Positions 54,577 through 63,589 of a stretch of 64,000 bases of DNA are shown here, in pieces. This DNA comes from Ancylobacter sp. Lp-2 (GTDB taxonomy: Bacteria > Pseudomonadota > Alphaproteobacteria > Rhizobiales > Xanthobacteraceae): NCBI RefSeq assembly GCF_020523795.1, contig NZ_JAJALI010000014.1:37075-101074 (forward strand), given 5' to 3'. Under the pieces are notes generated by a model. It saw only the letters and a list, made by a program, of their open reading frames with translations. It had not been told where the DNA came from and ran no database searches. The translations under genes were made by a program, and so were the position numbers. Position 1 is the stretch's first letter; each line of letters opens with the position of its first letter.

Positions 54577-54583
54577 GGCAGGG

Positions 54584-55369
54584 ATGATCCGGCGGCGGCT
54601 CTATATCGACGAGCGCATGTCGCGGCTGGCGGTGTGGAGCCTACGCGTCGCCGTCTTCGCTCTGCCGGTGACCATCATCGGCGTCGCCTGCTACTTCACC
54701 GAGATCCTCGATCTGGAAAGCGCCCTCTACACGGTGCTCGCCGGCGTGACGCTGGCGGGGCTGGCGCTCTTGCTGGCGCTCGCCGCCTTCGTGGTGATCT
54801 GGAACGAGGGGGTGCGCGGGCTCGGACGGGTGATCGGGGCGGGCGCGCTGGCGCTGGCGCTCATCGCTCCCACCGCCGGCCTCGCCGCCTTCGGCGCCCG
54901 GCTGCCGGTGCTGCACGAGGTGAGCACCGACATGGATGATCCACCGGCCTTCGTAACGCTGGCGATGGCGCGCTCGCGCGCCGCCAACCCGCTCGACGGG
55001 CCCGACGAGGCGGCCACGACGGCGCAGGAGGACGCCTATCCCGGTATCCACCCGATCGATTTCGATTCGGCGCCAGACGACGTGTTCAACGACCTGATGG
55101 TGCTGGTGGCGCGGCGCAAATGGACCATCATCGACGCGGTGCCGCCGCGCGGCGGCCAGCGCGACGGGCGCATCGAGGCGGTGGCGCGGGGGCTGCCGCT
55201 GGGGCTGCGCGACGACATCGTGATCCGGGTGCGACGCACCGCCGAGGGCACGCGGGTCGACATGCGCTCGGTGACGCGCAATGCCGTGCGCGATTTCGGC
55301 TCCAATGCCCGGCGCGTCGACGACCTGCTGGCGGAGCTCTCGGAACGGCAGGGCAAGCGGCGGCGCTGA
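54584..55369 (+). CDS. DUF1499 domain-containing membrane protein
   Basis: A 261-residue protein. Three hydrophobic helices fill about residues 12-105 (LAVWSLRVAVFALPVTIIGVACYF and two more), and a soluble DUF1499 domain follows (DMDDPPAF..., YPGIHPIDFDSAPDDVFNDLM, then RRKWTIID and VRDFGSNARRVDDLLAEL). The domain has no known activity. A GAGGCAGGG ribosome site supports the ATG at 54584. Eight bases after the HAD gene and convergent with the MBL hydrolase gene. Confidence 0.85.
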   Translation: MIRRRLYIDERMSRLAVWSLRVAVFALPVTIIGVACYFTEILDLESALYTVLAGVTLAGLALLLALAAFVVIWNEGVRGLGRVIGAGALALALIAPTAGLAAFGARLPVLHEVSTDMDDPPAFVTLAMARSRAANPLDGPDEAATTAQEDAYPGIHPIDFDSAPDDVFNDLMVLVARRKWTIIDAVPPRGGQRDGRIEAVARGLPLGLRDDIVIRVRRTAEGTRVDMRSVTRNAVRDFGSNARRVDDLLAELSERQGKRRR

Positions 55370-55372
55370 GCC

Positions 55373-56287
55373 TCAGGCGCGCCGGCCATAGACGCCCGCC
55401 AGCGTCGGCGGGCCGTCGGTCTCGACCTCGCCGCGGGCGACGAGATCCTCCAGATGCGCCAGCGTCGACAGGCCGGCGGCGCCGAACAGCCGCGGGTCGA
55501 GGCCGATATAGATCATCCTGACGATGTCGGGGATGCCGGCGGCACCGCGCGACAAGGCCCGCAGGATCGCCGTCTCGCGCGCCTCGCGATGGCGCAGATA
55601 GCGGGCGACGAAGGCGGGCCCCTGCCGCACCGGGCCGCCATGGCCGGGCAGATAGAGCTCCTCCGGCCGCTGGCCGAGCCGGCGCAGCGAGTCCATGTAG
55701 TCGCCCATTGCCCCGTCCGGCGGCGCCACCACCGAGGTCGCCCAGGCCATCACATGGTCGCCGACGAAGATCAGGCCGGCGCCGTCCAGCACGAAGGCCA
55801 TATGGTTGGCGGTGTGGCCGGGGGTGGCGAGCGCAGTGAGCGAGATGCCGTCGCCGGCGAGGCGCTGTCCGTCGGCGATGAGGAGGTCGGGCACGACGTC
55901 GCGGTCGCCGGCGGCGTCGAGCACGTTGGTCTCGCCTTCGTGCAGCGGCCGGGCCGAGCGGTGCGGGCCTTCCGCCACAACCGGCGCGCCGGTGGCGGCC
56001 TTCAGCGCGGCGAGCGCGCCGGTATGGTCGCGATGGGTGTGGGTGAGCAGGATGTGGCTGACCGGGCGGCCGCCGACCGCGTCGAGCACGGCGGCAACAT
56101 GGGCAGCGCTGTCGGGGCCGGGGTCGAGAATCATCACCTCGCCGGTGCCGATGAGATAGGTGCAGGTGCCGGTGAAGGTGAACGCGCCGGGATTGGGCGC
56201 CAGCACCCGCACCACGCCGGGCGCGACTTCCTCCGCCACGCCGGGCACGGCGGCAAAGTCGCGATCGAAGGGGATGTCGTCGGCCAT
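55373..56287 (-). CDS. MBL-fold metallo-hydrolase (LACTB2-like)
   Basis: A 304-residue metallo-beta-lactamase-fold hydrolase. The metal site THTHRDH (about residues 85-91) is followed by GHTANH, the bridging aspartate in FVGDHV and the last histidine in PGHGGP. A C-terminal winged-helix-like part (LFGAAGLSTLAHLEDLVARGEV) is shared with LACTB2-type members that act on RNA or thioesters. The frame is open to 56332, but the ATG at 56287 gives the usual N-terminus. The nearest promoter would lie in the 215-bp gap to the carbonic anhydrase gene, which is divergent. Confidence 0.9.
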   Translation of the reverse strand: MADDIPFDRDFAAVPGVAEEVAPGVVRVLAPNPGAFTFTGTCTYLIGTGEVMILDPGPDSAAHVAAVLDAVGGRPVSHILLTHTHRDHTGALAALKAATGAPVVAEGPHRSARPLHEGETNVLDAAGDRDVVPDLLIADGQRLAGDGISLTALATPGHTANHMAFVLDGAGLIFVGDHVMAWATSVVAPPDGAMGDYMDSLRRLGQRPEELYLPGHGGPVRQGPAFVARYLRHREARETAILRALSRGAAGIPDIVRMIYIGLDPRLFGAAGLSTLAHLEDLVARGEVETDGPPTLAGVYGRRA

Positions 56288-56502
56288 GGGTGTGGGTTTC
56301 CGTCGGTTCCGTCGCGCTGTCTCGTTCCGCACCTAGCCCAGCCGGCGGCGGGCGTCGAGGGCAGAGCCGCGCGGCCGTTAGGGAAGAGGTGGGGTTTTGT
56401 CGCCCATTCGTCATCCGGCGCTTGTCAGCGATGGCAAGGTGGCGGCATTTTCGCCACGCGGCGGCCCGCACCGGATGGCGGACCGCGAGGGAAGGACCGA
56501 GC

Positions 56503-57117
56503 ATGGACGATCTGTTGGACGGCTACCGGCGCTTTCGCGTCACCTCCTGGCCGGAGCGCAAGGCGCTGTTCGAGAAGCTGGCGCTGCGCGGCCAGAGCCC
56601 CGAGACGCTGGTGATCGCCTGCTCCGACAGCCGCGTCGACCCGACGATGATCTTCGACGTCGGGCCGGGCGAATTGTTCGTGGTGCGCAACGTCGCCAAT
56701 CTGGTGCCGGCCTATTCGACGCCCGATCATGCTCATCACGGCACCAGCGCCGCCATCGAGTTCGCGGTGAAGGTGCTGGAGGTGAAGCAGATCGTGGTGC
56801 TCGGCCACGCGCTGTGCGGCGGCGCACGGGCGCTGCTCGACGGCGCGCCGGCGGCGGCTCAGGACTTCCTGCCGGACTGGATCCGCATCGCCGCCCCGGC
56901 GAGCGAGGTGGCGCGACACCTGACGGACGACGAGGCCGAGCAGCGGCGCCTGGTCGAATATGGCTGCGTGCGGGTGTCGCTGAGGAACCTCGAGAGCTTC
57001 CCCTGGATCAAGGAGCGGGTCGAGGATGGCCGGCTGGCGCTGCACGGCTTCTATTTTGCCGTGGCGACCGGGGTGCTGGAGCGGTTGAAGTCCGACGGCA
57101 CCTTCGGGCCGACGTGA
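56503..57117 (+). CDS. Beta-class carbonic anhydrase
   Basis: A zinc enzyme interconverting CO2 and bicarbonate. It has 204 residues. Zinc ligands Cys40 (ACSDSR, with the Asp-Arg dyad at 42 and 44), His102 and Cys105 (GHALCGG) are all present, as is the N-terminal WPERKALFEKLA helix. A start ATG at 56503 with GAAGGA upstream fits the family. Its stop overlaps the GTG of the FkbM methyltransferase gene, so the two are co-expressed. Confidence 0.94.
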   Translation: MDDLLDGYRRFRVTSWPERKALFEKLALRGQSPETLVIACSDSRVDPTMIFDVGPGELFVVRNVANLVPAYSTPDHAHHGTSAAIEFAVKVLEVKQIVVLGHALCGGARALLDGAPAAAQDFLPDWIRIAAPASEVARHLTDDEAEQRRLVEYGCVRVSLRNLESFPWIKERVEDGRLALHGFYFAVATGVLERLKSDGTFGPT

Positions 57118-57767
57118 GCGTGGCCGTGGAACGCGAGCACATGTTTGAAGAACTCGACGGTGTGAAGCTGATCACCGAGGAAGACAATGTCCTGGCGGCG
57201 CAGAAGAAGCGCGCCAAGGGCTTCGAGCCGATCTCGCGGCAGCTGTGGGCGGAGCTGACGCGCCGGGGCGGCACGGTGGTCGATGCCGGCGCCTATAGCG
57301 GCTTCTATTCCATCCTCGCCGCCCGTTCCGGCGCGGCACGGGTGCACGCCTTCGAGGCGAGCCCGCTCATCGTGCCGCGCCTGCTCGCCAATCTCGAACT
57401 CAACGATATCGGCACGGTGCAGGTGCACCCGCACGCGCTCACCCGTGCCTCCGGGCAGCGGATCGCCATTCGCGGCAAGGACGGGCTGAGCTCGGCCGGC
57501 AGCATCGTCGGCGAGGGGGCGGTGATCGGCAGCGCCAGCACGCTGGCGCTCGACGATGTCGGCCTTGCCGAGCTGTCGGTGATGAAGATCGACGTGGAGC
57601 GGGCCGAATACGACGCGCTTCAGGGCGGCGCGGCGACGATCCGCCGCTTCCGGCCGCATATCCTCATCGAGCTGCTCGACGAGATCGGCCCGGTGGACGA
57701 GCTGCTGCGTGGCTGGGGCTATACGGGCGAGAAGACCGACACCAGCATGTACCACTACCACGCCTGA
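57114..57767 (+). CDS. FkbM family methyltransferase
   Basis: A 217-residue S-adenosylmethionine-dependent methyltransferase. The SAM-binding loop is VVDAGAYSGFYSILAA, the acidic residue that holds the ribose is in VHAFEASP, and the family-specific VMKIDVERAEYDALQGG lies toward the C-terminus. FkbM enzymes methylate hydroxyl groups of glycans or polyketides. The GTG at 57114 overlaps the carbonic anhydrase stop; an ATG nine codons in (57141) is an alternative. It lacks the usual neighbouring glycosyltransferases. Confidence 0.87.
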   Translation: MSVAVEREHMFEELDGVKLITEEDNVLAAQKKRAKGFEPISRQLWAELTRRGGTVVDAGAYSGFYSILAARSGAARVHAFEASPLIVPRLLANLELNDIGTVQVHPHALTRASGQRIAIRGKDGLSSAGSIVGEGAVIGSASTLALDDVGLAELSVMKIDVERAEYDALQGGAATIRRFRPHILIELLDEIGPVDELLRGWGYTGEKTDTSMYHYHA

Positions 57768-57826
57768 ACTGGCGTGACCGGCGGCGCGGGCAAGGCGGTG
57801 GCCTCGTCCGCGCCGGAGTGAGGGGC

Positions 57827-60800
57827 TCAGCCGGCCTGTTCGCCGGGAGCCGTGCCTTCCACCGGCGTCGCCGGCGCGCTGCGGCGCTTGAACACCCGGC
57901 GCACCGCGACGAACAGCAGCGGCACGAAGAAGATGCCGAGCACGGTCGCCGCGATCATGCCGCCCATCACGCCGATGCCGATGGCGTTCTGCGCCCCCGA
58001 GCCGGCGCCGCTGGCGATGGCGAGCGGCGTCACCCCGAGGATGAAGGCGAAGGAGGTCATCAGGATCGGCCGCAGGCGCTGGCGCGCGGCGTCGAGCGTC
58101 GCCTCGACCAGCCCCATGCCGTGCCCCTCGCGCTCGATGGCGAACTCCACGATCAGGATGGCGTTCTTCGCCGCGAGGCCGATGGTGGTGAGCAGGCCGA
58201 CCTTGAAGTAGACGTCGTTGGTCTGGCCGAACAGATGCGCCCCGAGCAGCGCGCCGAAGATGCCGATCGGCACCGACAGCATCACCGCGAACGGGATCGA
58301 CCAGCTCTCATAGAGCGCGGCCAGGCACAGGAAGATCACCAGCACCGAGATGGCGTAGAGCGAGGCCGCCTGGTTGCCGGACAGCTCCTCCTGCTTCGAC
58401 AGGCCGACCCACTCATGCCCGTAGCCCGCCGGCAACTGGGCGACGAGTTCGTTGATCGCCGTCATCGCGTCGCCGGAGCTGACCCCGGCCGCCGCCTCGC
58501 CCTGGATCTCGACGGCGGAGGAGCCGTTGAAGCGCTCGAGGCGCGGCGAGCCGAAGGTCCAGCGCGAGGAGGTGAAGGAGGAGAACGGCACCATGTTGCC
58601 GTCCGAGTTGCGCACATGCCAGCGGGCGAGATCCTCTGGCTGCATGCGGAAATCGGCCGACGACTGCACATAGACCTTCTTCACCCGGCCGCGATCGATG
58701 AAGTCGTTGACGTAGCTGCTGCCCCAGGCGGTGGAGAGCGTGTCGTTGATGTCCGCCAGCGACACGCCGAGCGCGCTCGCCTTCTCCTCGTCGATGTCGA
58801 CGACCAGCTGCGGCTCGTCCTCCTGTCCGTTGGGGCGGGTATTGGCGAGGCGCGAATCGCCCGCCGCCTTGGCCAGCAGCTGGTTGCGGGCGGCGATCAG
58901 CTTGTCGTGGCCGGCGCCGTTGATGTCCTGCAGGTAGAAGTCGAAGCCGTTGGAATTGCCCATGCCCTGGATCGCCGGCGGGGCGAGGGCGAAGACGCGG
59001 CCGTCATGGAACTTGGAGAACGCCGCCATGGCCCGGCCGGCCACCGCGCTGGCCGACAGCGCCGGCGACTTGCGCTCGTCGAAGGGGCGCATGCGCAGGA
59101 AGGCGATGCCGACATTCTGGCCCTGGCCGCCAAAGCCGAAGCCCTGCACGGTGAACACGCCCTCCACCGCGTCCTTCTCATTGTCGAGATAGTGGCGGGT
59201 GACGTCGTCGAGCACCTTGTCGGTGCGGTTGGCGGTGGCGCCCACCGGCAATTGCACGCTGGTGATCAGGATGCCCTGGTCCTCCTGCGGCAGGAAGGAG
59301 GAGGGCAGCCAGGCGAACATCCAGCCCATGGCGAGGGTGATGAGCGCGAAGATCATCAGGAACCGGCCGGAGCGGGAGATGATGCCGGCGGTGCCGGAGC
59401 GATAGGCGTGGCTGCCGCGGTCGAAGGCGCGGTTGAAGGCGCCGAACAGGCCGCCCTTCGCACCATGCCCGGAGCCTTCGGCGCCGGCGTCTCCGTGGGG
59501 CTTGCGCGGCTTCAGCAGGGTGGCGCACAGCGCCGGGGTGAGGACCAGCGCCACCAACACCGACAGCACCATGGCCGAGACGATGGTGACCGAGAACTGC
59601 CGGTAGATGATGCCCACCGAGCCACCGAAGAAGGCCATCGGCACGAACACCGCCGACAGCACGGTGGCGATGCCGATCAGCGCGCCGGTGATCTCGTCCA
59701 TCGACTTTCGGGTGGCCTCGCGCGGCGAGAGGCCTTCCTCCTCCATCACCCGCTCGACGTTCTCCACCACGACGATGGCGTCGTCGACCAAGAGGCCGAT
59801 GGCCAGCACCATGGCGAACATGGTCAGCGTGTTGATGGAGTAGCCGAACAGCGCCAGCACGCCGAAGGTGCCGAGCAGCACCACCGGCACCGCGATGGTC
59901 GGGATGAGGGTGGCGCGGATGTTCTGCAGGAAGACGAACATCACCACGAAGACGAGGACGATGGCCTCGGCCAGCGTCTTCACCACCTCCTCGATGGAGA
60001 GCACCACGAAGGGGGTCGTGTCGTAGGGATAGACCACCTCCAGCCCTTCCGGGAAGGTGCCGGACAGGCGCTGGATCGCCGCCTTCACCCCCTCAGCGGT
60101 GCTGATGGCGTTGGCGCCGGTGGCGAGGTTGATGCCGAGGCCGGCCGCCGGCTTGCCGTTGTAGCGCGCCGAGGTGGTGTAGCTCTCGGCGCCGAGCTCG
60201 ACGGTGGCGACGTCGTTCAGCCGCACCAGCGAGCCGTTGCTGGTGCTCTTGATGATGATGTTGCGGAACTGCTCCGGCGTCTGCAGCCGGCCGCGCGCGG
60301 TGACGGTGGCGTTGAGCTGCTGGCCCTTGCGCTGCGGCAGGCCGCCGAGCTGGCCGGCCGAGACCTGGGTGTTCTGCGCCTCGATGGCGGTGGTGATGTC
60401 GCTCGGCATCAGCTGGTATTTTGCCAGCTTGTCCGGATCGAGCCAGATGCGCATCGAATAGGACGAGCCGAACACCTGGGTGGTGCCGACGCCGTCGACG
60501 CGCCGCAGCGTGTCGTTGAGGGTGGAATCGACGTAGTCGGCGACGTCGACCGAGGACATCGAATCGTTGGCCGACACGAAGCCGACCACCATCAGGAAGC
60601 CGTCGGAAGCCTTGTCGACCTCGATGCCGCTGGTCTGCACGATGGTCGGCAGTTGCGAGGTGACCAGCTGCAGCTTGTTCTGCACCTGCATCTGCGCCAC
60701 GTCCGGATCGGCGGCACTGGTGAAGGTGATCGAGATCGAGGCCTGGCCGGTCGAGGTCGAGGTGGCCGACATGTAGTCGAGATTGTCGAGGCCGGTCATG

Positions 60801-61003
60801 CCCTGCTCGATGACCTTGGTCACCGAGTTCTCCACCGTCTGCGCGTCGGCGCCGGGATAGGTGGCGGTGATGCGCACCGTGGTGGGCGCGATCTGCGGAT
60901 ATTGCGCGACCGAGAGCGAGTTCAGGGCGAGCAGGCCGCCCAGCATGATCAGGATGGCGATGACCCAGGCGAAGACCGGGCGGTCGATGAAGAAACGTGC
61001 CAC
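57827..61003 (-). CDS. RND multidrug efflux transporter permease (AcrB/MexB type, HAE1)
   Basis: A proton-driven inner-membrane pump of 1058 residues with twelve helices and two large periplasmic loops. It begins [17 protein letters not shown], like AcrB. It shows the proton-relay aspartates and lysine region ([20 protein letters not shown] and later [14 protein letters not shown]), and the linker after helix six is long with [15 protein letters not shown]. The GTG at 61003 is chosen to match the family and because AGGAG sits nine bases upstream; a GTG at 61012 overlapping the adaptor stop is possible. No outer-membrane channel gene follows, so a TolC-like protein must come from elsewhere. 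Confidence 0.94.
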   Translation of the reverse strand: MARFFIDRPVFAWVIAILIMLGGLLALNSLSVAQYPQIAPTTVRITATYPGADAQTVENSVTKVIEQGMTGLDNLDYMSATSTSTGQASISITFTSAADPDVAQMQVQNKLQLVTSQLPTIVQTSGIEVDKASDGFLMVVGFVSANDSMSSVDVADYVDSTLNDTLRRVDGVGTTQVFGSSYSMRIWLDPDKLAKYQLMPSDITTAIEAQNTQVSAGQLGGLPQRKGQQLNATVTARGRLQTPEQFRNIIIKSTSNGSLVRLNDVATVELGAESYTTSARYNGKPAAGLGINLATGANAISTAEGVKAAIQRLSGTFPEGLEVVYPYDTTPFVVLSIEEVVKTLAEAIVLVFVVMFVFLQNIRATLIPTIAVPVVLLGTFGVLALFGYSINTLTMFAMVLAIGLLVDDAIVVVENVERVMEEEGLSPREATRKSMDEITGALIGIATVLSAVFVPMAFFGGSVGIIYRQFSVTIVSAMVLSVLVALVLTPALCATLLKPRKPHGDAGAEGSGHGAKGGLFGAFNRAFDRGSHAYRSGTAGIISRSGRFLMIFALITLAMGWMFAWLPSSFLPQEDQGILITSVQLPVGATANRTDKVLDDVTRHYLDNEKDAVEGVFTVQGFGFGGQGQNVGIAFLRMRPFDERKSPALSASAVAGRAMAAFSKFHDGRVFALAPPAIQGMGNSNGFDFYLQDINGAGHDKLIAARNQLLAKAAGDSRLANTRPNGQEDEPQLVVDIDEEKASALGVSLADINDTLSTAWGSSYVNDFIDRGRVKKVYVQSSADFRMQPEDLARWHVRNSDGNMVPFSSFTSSRWTFGSPRLERFNGSSAVEIQGEAAAGVSSGDAMTAINELVAQLPAGYGHEWVGLSKQEELSGNQAASLYAISVLVIFLCLAALYESWSIPFAVMLSVPIGIFGALLGAHLFGQTNDVYFKVGLLTTIGLAAKNAILIVEFAIEREGHGMGLVEATLDAARQRLRPILMTSFAFILGVTPLAIASGAGSGAQNAIGIGVMGGMIAATVLGIFFVPLLFVAVRRVFKRRSAPATPVEGTAPGEQAG

Positions 61004-61008
61004 GCCGC

Positions 61009-62265
61009 TCACTCCTGCGCCGTGCGCGCCGGGGCGTCGGCGGCGGCATAGTGGCGGTCGGCGGGCAGGGCGGTTTGCTTGCCGCGCTCGACGACCTCGC
61101 CGGTGGTCTCGTCGAGGGTGACCTCGACGGGCGAGGCCAGCTGTCCCACGGTGACGAACTGGCTGCCCTCGACCACGACCCGGTCGCCATCGGCGACGCC
61201 GCTCTCGACCAGCCAGCTATTGCCGACGCTGCGGCCCACGGTAAGGACGCGCTGGCCGACCTTGCCGTCGCCATCGACCACCAGCGCCACCGGCTCGCCC
61301 TTGGTGTTGCGGGTCACCGCGCGCTGCGGCACCAGGAAGCTGTTCGGCGCTACACCTTCCTCGACGAGGGCCCGCACATACATGCCGGGCAGCAGCAGGC
61401 GGTCCGGATTGGGGAACTGCGCGCGCACGCCGAAGGTGCCGGTGGTCTCGTCGACATAGGCCGAGGAGAATTCCAGCGTGCCCTCCAGCGGGTAGATGGT
61501 GCCGTTGTCGAGCTTGAGGCGCACCTTGACGTCGTTGCCGGCGATCTTGATGCGGCCTTCCTTGATCGCCTGGCGCAGATTCAGCAGGTTGGTGCTCGAC
61601 TGGGTGACGTCGACATTGATCGGGTCGAGGGTGCGGATGGTGGTCAGCGCGGTGTCCTGGCTCGCGGTGACGAGCGCGCCGGGGGTGAGGGTGGACTTGT
61701 CGATGCGCCCGCTGATCGGCGCGGTGATGCGGGTGAAGTCGAGATTGATCTTCGCGGTATCGACGCTGGCCTTCGCCGCGGCGACCTCCGCCCGGGCCTG
61801 GGCGAGCGAGGCGACGGCGTCGTCATAGTCCTGCTTGCTCACCGCGTTCTGCTTGATGAGGCCCTGATAGCGCTCGAGCTTGGCCTGGGCGCTCGGCACG
61901 GCGGCCTCGGCCTTCTGCTGGCTGGCCACGGCGCTGTCATAGCTCGCCTGATAGGTCGCCGGATCGATCTGGTAGAGGGCGTCGCCGGCCTTCACCTCGC
62001 TGCCTTCCTGGAACAGCCGCTCCTTGATGATGCCGCCGACCTGCGGGCGCACCTCGGCGATCAGCGAGGCGGTGGTGCGGCCCGGCATCTCGGCGGTGAT
62101 GGCGACCGATTGCGGGTGCACCGTCACCACGCCCACTTGCGGGCGCTCCTGCGGGTGGGAAGCGGCGGAAGTGGCGGCCTCGCGGCCATCGCAGCCGGCG
62201 GCGAGGAGCAGAACGAAGAGCGATACCGGCAGCAGCGGAGACCGCTTCGCGTGAATCGACGTCAC
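61009..62265 (-). CDS. RND efflux periplasmic adaptor subunit (AcrA/MexA type)
   Basis: A 418-residue membrane-fusion protein linking the pump to the outer-membrane channel. A lipoprotein signal with lipobox LAAGC (cysteine near residue 25) leads the protein. The barrel-sandwich and hairpin region has [42 protein letters not shown], a long coiled-coil hairpin follows ([16 protein letters not shown]...), and then the beta-barrel with [13 protein letters not shown]. The GTG at 62265 follows GGGGGGA. First gene of the two-gene operon. Confidence 0.94.
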   Translation of the reverse strand: MTSIHAKRSPLLPVSLFVLLLAAGCDGREAATSAASHPQERPQVGVVTVHPQSVAITAEMPGRTTASLIAEVRPQVGGIIKERLFQEGSEVKAGDALYQIDPATYQASYDSAVASQQKAEAAVPSAQAKLERYQGLIKQNAVSKQDYDDAVASLAQARAEVAAAKASVDTAKINLDFTRITAPISGRIDKSTLTPGALVTASQDTALTTIRTLDPINVDVTQSSTNLLNLRQAIKEGRIKIAGNDVKVRLKLDNGTIYPLEGTLEFSSAYVDETTGTFGVRAQFPNPDRLLLPGMYVRALVEEGVAPNSFLVPQRAVTRNTKGEPVALVVDGDGKVGQRVLTVGRSVGNSWLVESGVADGDRVVVEGSQFVTVGQLASPVEVTLDETTGEVVERGKQTALPADRHYAAADAPARTAQE

Positions 62266-62292
62266 GGGAAAATCCCCCCATTAGGAAACTTG

Positions 62293-62328
62293 ATGGTATC
62301 CATATTATCGCGCCCGTGCCTCTGTCAA
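62293..62328 (-). promoter_or_regulatory. Efflux operon promoter with overlapping palindromic operator
   Basis: On the minus strand a perfect TTGACA (62323-62328) is followed after 18 bp by TATGGA (62299-62304). The -10 overlaps the perfect palindrome ATGG-TAT-CCAT (62293-62303), the shape of a repressor site; TetR- or MarR-type control is typical for such pumps. Confidence 0.5.
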
Positions 62329-62575
62329 TCGCGCGCCGGCTGCCATGCTGGTCGCAACGTCGATCGGCGCTGGCGGGCGCGTTTGCCGGTGAGTCCATTG
62401 GCTCGACGAGGCCGGACGCTGACTCGGTCACCCTCAGCCCTGATGATGGCGGCGGCGTGAGGCCCATTTCTCGCGGTCTGTGCCGCAAGCCCGCAAGAAA
62501 TGGTGCGGGCCGGTGGCCACTCAAGACATGGTGTGATGTCACGATGCAGTGGGGCAGACGCCGCGCGCCCGGCGA

Positions 62576-62603
62576 TTGACGTAACGGCGTACCAATCTAG
62601 AGT
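62576..62603 (+). promoter_or_regulatory. Candidate promoter of the repeat-protein gene
   Basis: TTGACG and TAGAGT separated by 16 bp lie about 110 bases before the ATG of the repeat protein. A fair match to the housekeeping consensus (5/6 and 4/6). Confidence 0.4.
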
Positions 62604-62710
62604 GGCGTCAGCAAAGGTTCCGGTGCGGCGGGAAGAGCCGATCCGTGGCGGTGTCGTCTACCGCCTGCGGCATCGCGGAACATGTTCGATGGCAACGGGG
62701 GGCCATAGCC

Positions 62711-63589
62711 ATGGTCACGAAGGTCGCGACGCAAAACGGTGAAATCGTCGACGGTACCGAGGATGCCGACGAGCTGCTCTCGGACGGGTTCAACGATGTC
62801 ACGCTGAATGGCCTTGGCGGGGTCGACTGGATATGGGCCACCGGTGGCACCGGGGGCATCTTCAATGGCGGCGCGGGGAATGATTACCTGTACGCGGGCG
62901 ACGATGATCGCCAGATATTTCAGAATTCCGGCGGAATCTTCAATGGCGACGAGGGCAACGATTACTTCAACGCCGTTATCAGTACGGGAGGCACCTTCAA
63001 TGGTGGTGAGGGCAACGATTACTTCAACGCCTTTTTCAGTACGGGAGGTACCTTCAATGGCGACGAGGGCAACGATCACTTAGACGCTGATTCCAATAAG
63101 GGAGGCACCTTCAATGGTGGCGAGGGTAGCGATTATTTCAAAGCCGATTTCAGTACGGGAGGTACCTTCAATGGAGGAAACGGCAATGACAGTTTTGACA
63201 TATATACGTCCAAGGGCGGAACCTTCAATGGGGATGCCGGAGATGATACTTTCTATGTAGATTCGTATATTGAAGGTAATCCATATTTGAATGGGGGTGT
63301 CGGATACGATACGTTGTATGTCAGTCAGCATTATAGTCATTTTGGTGTTTTCAAATTTAATGACACAATAGTATTTTTAAGTCATTATAATTATAATTAT
63401 ATGACAATTTCTGGTGTTGAATCTTTTATATTCGACAGTGATAGCCCGGCTGGCGGGGATGAGTACACGGTAGACACCATTCCCGCCATTTCCAAGCGCG
63501 CCGTGACGATGGCAGCGACCGGCGACGATTACGTCGACGGGCTGCTGCAGGGCAGCAAATGGGGGGGCTGCCACGACATGGTCCGATAA
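62711..63589 (+). CDS. N-terminal part of a secreted M10-like protein: RTX-like 19-residue repeats (frameshifted end)
   Basis: A 292-residue frame from the ATG at 62711 (GGGGGG upstream). About 45 residues (VTKVATQNGEIVDGTEDADELLSDGFNDVTLNGLGG) lead into repeats of the form GGTFNGGEGNDYFNAFFST, each with one calcium-binding-like GGxGND core. After an AT-rich coding part comes TGDDYVDGLLQGSKW, which in serralysin-type proteases is the start of the catalytic domain. Here the frame runs into a stop 24 bases after a run of seven G. The homologous continuation is in the next frame (63567 onward). No classical signal peptide is present, as expected for type I secretion substrates, whose signal is C-terminal. 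Confidence 0.7.
   Translation: MVTKVATQNGEIVDGTEDADELLSDGFNDVTLNGLGGVDWIWATGGTGGIFNGGAGNDYLYAGDDDRQIFQNSGGIFNGDEGNDYFNAVISTGGTFNGGEGNDYFNAFFSTGGTFNGDEGNDHLDADSNKGGTFNGGEGSDYFKADFSTGGTFNGGNGNDSFDIYTSKGGTFNGDAGDDTFYVDSYIEGNPYLNGGVGYDTLYVSQHYSHFGVFKFNDTIVFLSHYNYNYMTISGVESFIFDSDSPAGGDEYTVDTIPAISKRAVTMAATGDDYVDGLLQGSKWGGCHDMVR
62930..63271 (+). repeat. Six tandem 57-bp repeats (19 residues each)
   Basis: Units start at 62930, 62987, 63044, 63101, 63158 and 63215, each 57 bp and in frame, encoding GG(T/I)FNG(G/D)xGxDxF plus a variable 7-8 residue tail. A more degenerate unit precedes them near 62846. Neighbouring units share most bases in the core (ACCTTCAATGG), while the tails differ, and the last unit is followed by AT-rich coding sequence. 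The 19-residue period, with one GGxGxD per period, differs from the usual nine-residue RTX repeat. Confidence 0.9.
63561..63567. other. Run of seven G at a frameshift
   Basis: The G7 tract lies exactly where the reading frame of the repeat protein and that of the M10-like domain part. Loss of one G (or gain of two) would join them as GSKWGAATTWSDN. It may be a slippage site, a decay event or a sequencing error. Confidence 0.7.

Larger units (their letters stand above)
62266..62710. other. Divergent intergenic region, efflux operon / repeat-protein gene
   Basis: 445 bases between two divergent genes. The left part carries the efflux promoter with its palindrome, the right part a candidate promoter for the repeat-protein gene. 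An open frame between them (62316-62579) has no ribosome site or family resemblance and is not called. No regulator gene for the pump is present here. Confidence 0.5.

Noticed and set aside
57818..61051. A 1077-residue plus-strand open frame opposite the RND permease
   Set aside because: Composition is dominated by H, D, E, R and G, with no family motif, mirroring the AcrB-type gene on the other strand.
62316..62579. An 87-residue frame between the efflux operon and the repeat protein
   Set aside because: No ribosome site, no homology and an overlapping promoter region; treated as intergenic.
62930..63271. Regular repeats considered as a CRISPR array
   Set aside because: Units are contiguous, in frame and protein-coding with no spacers; they encode a repeat protein.
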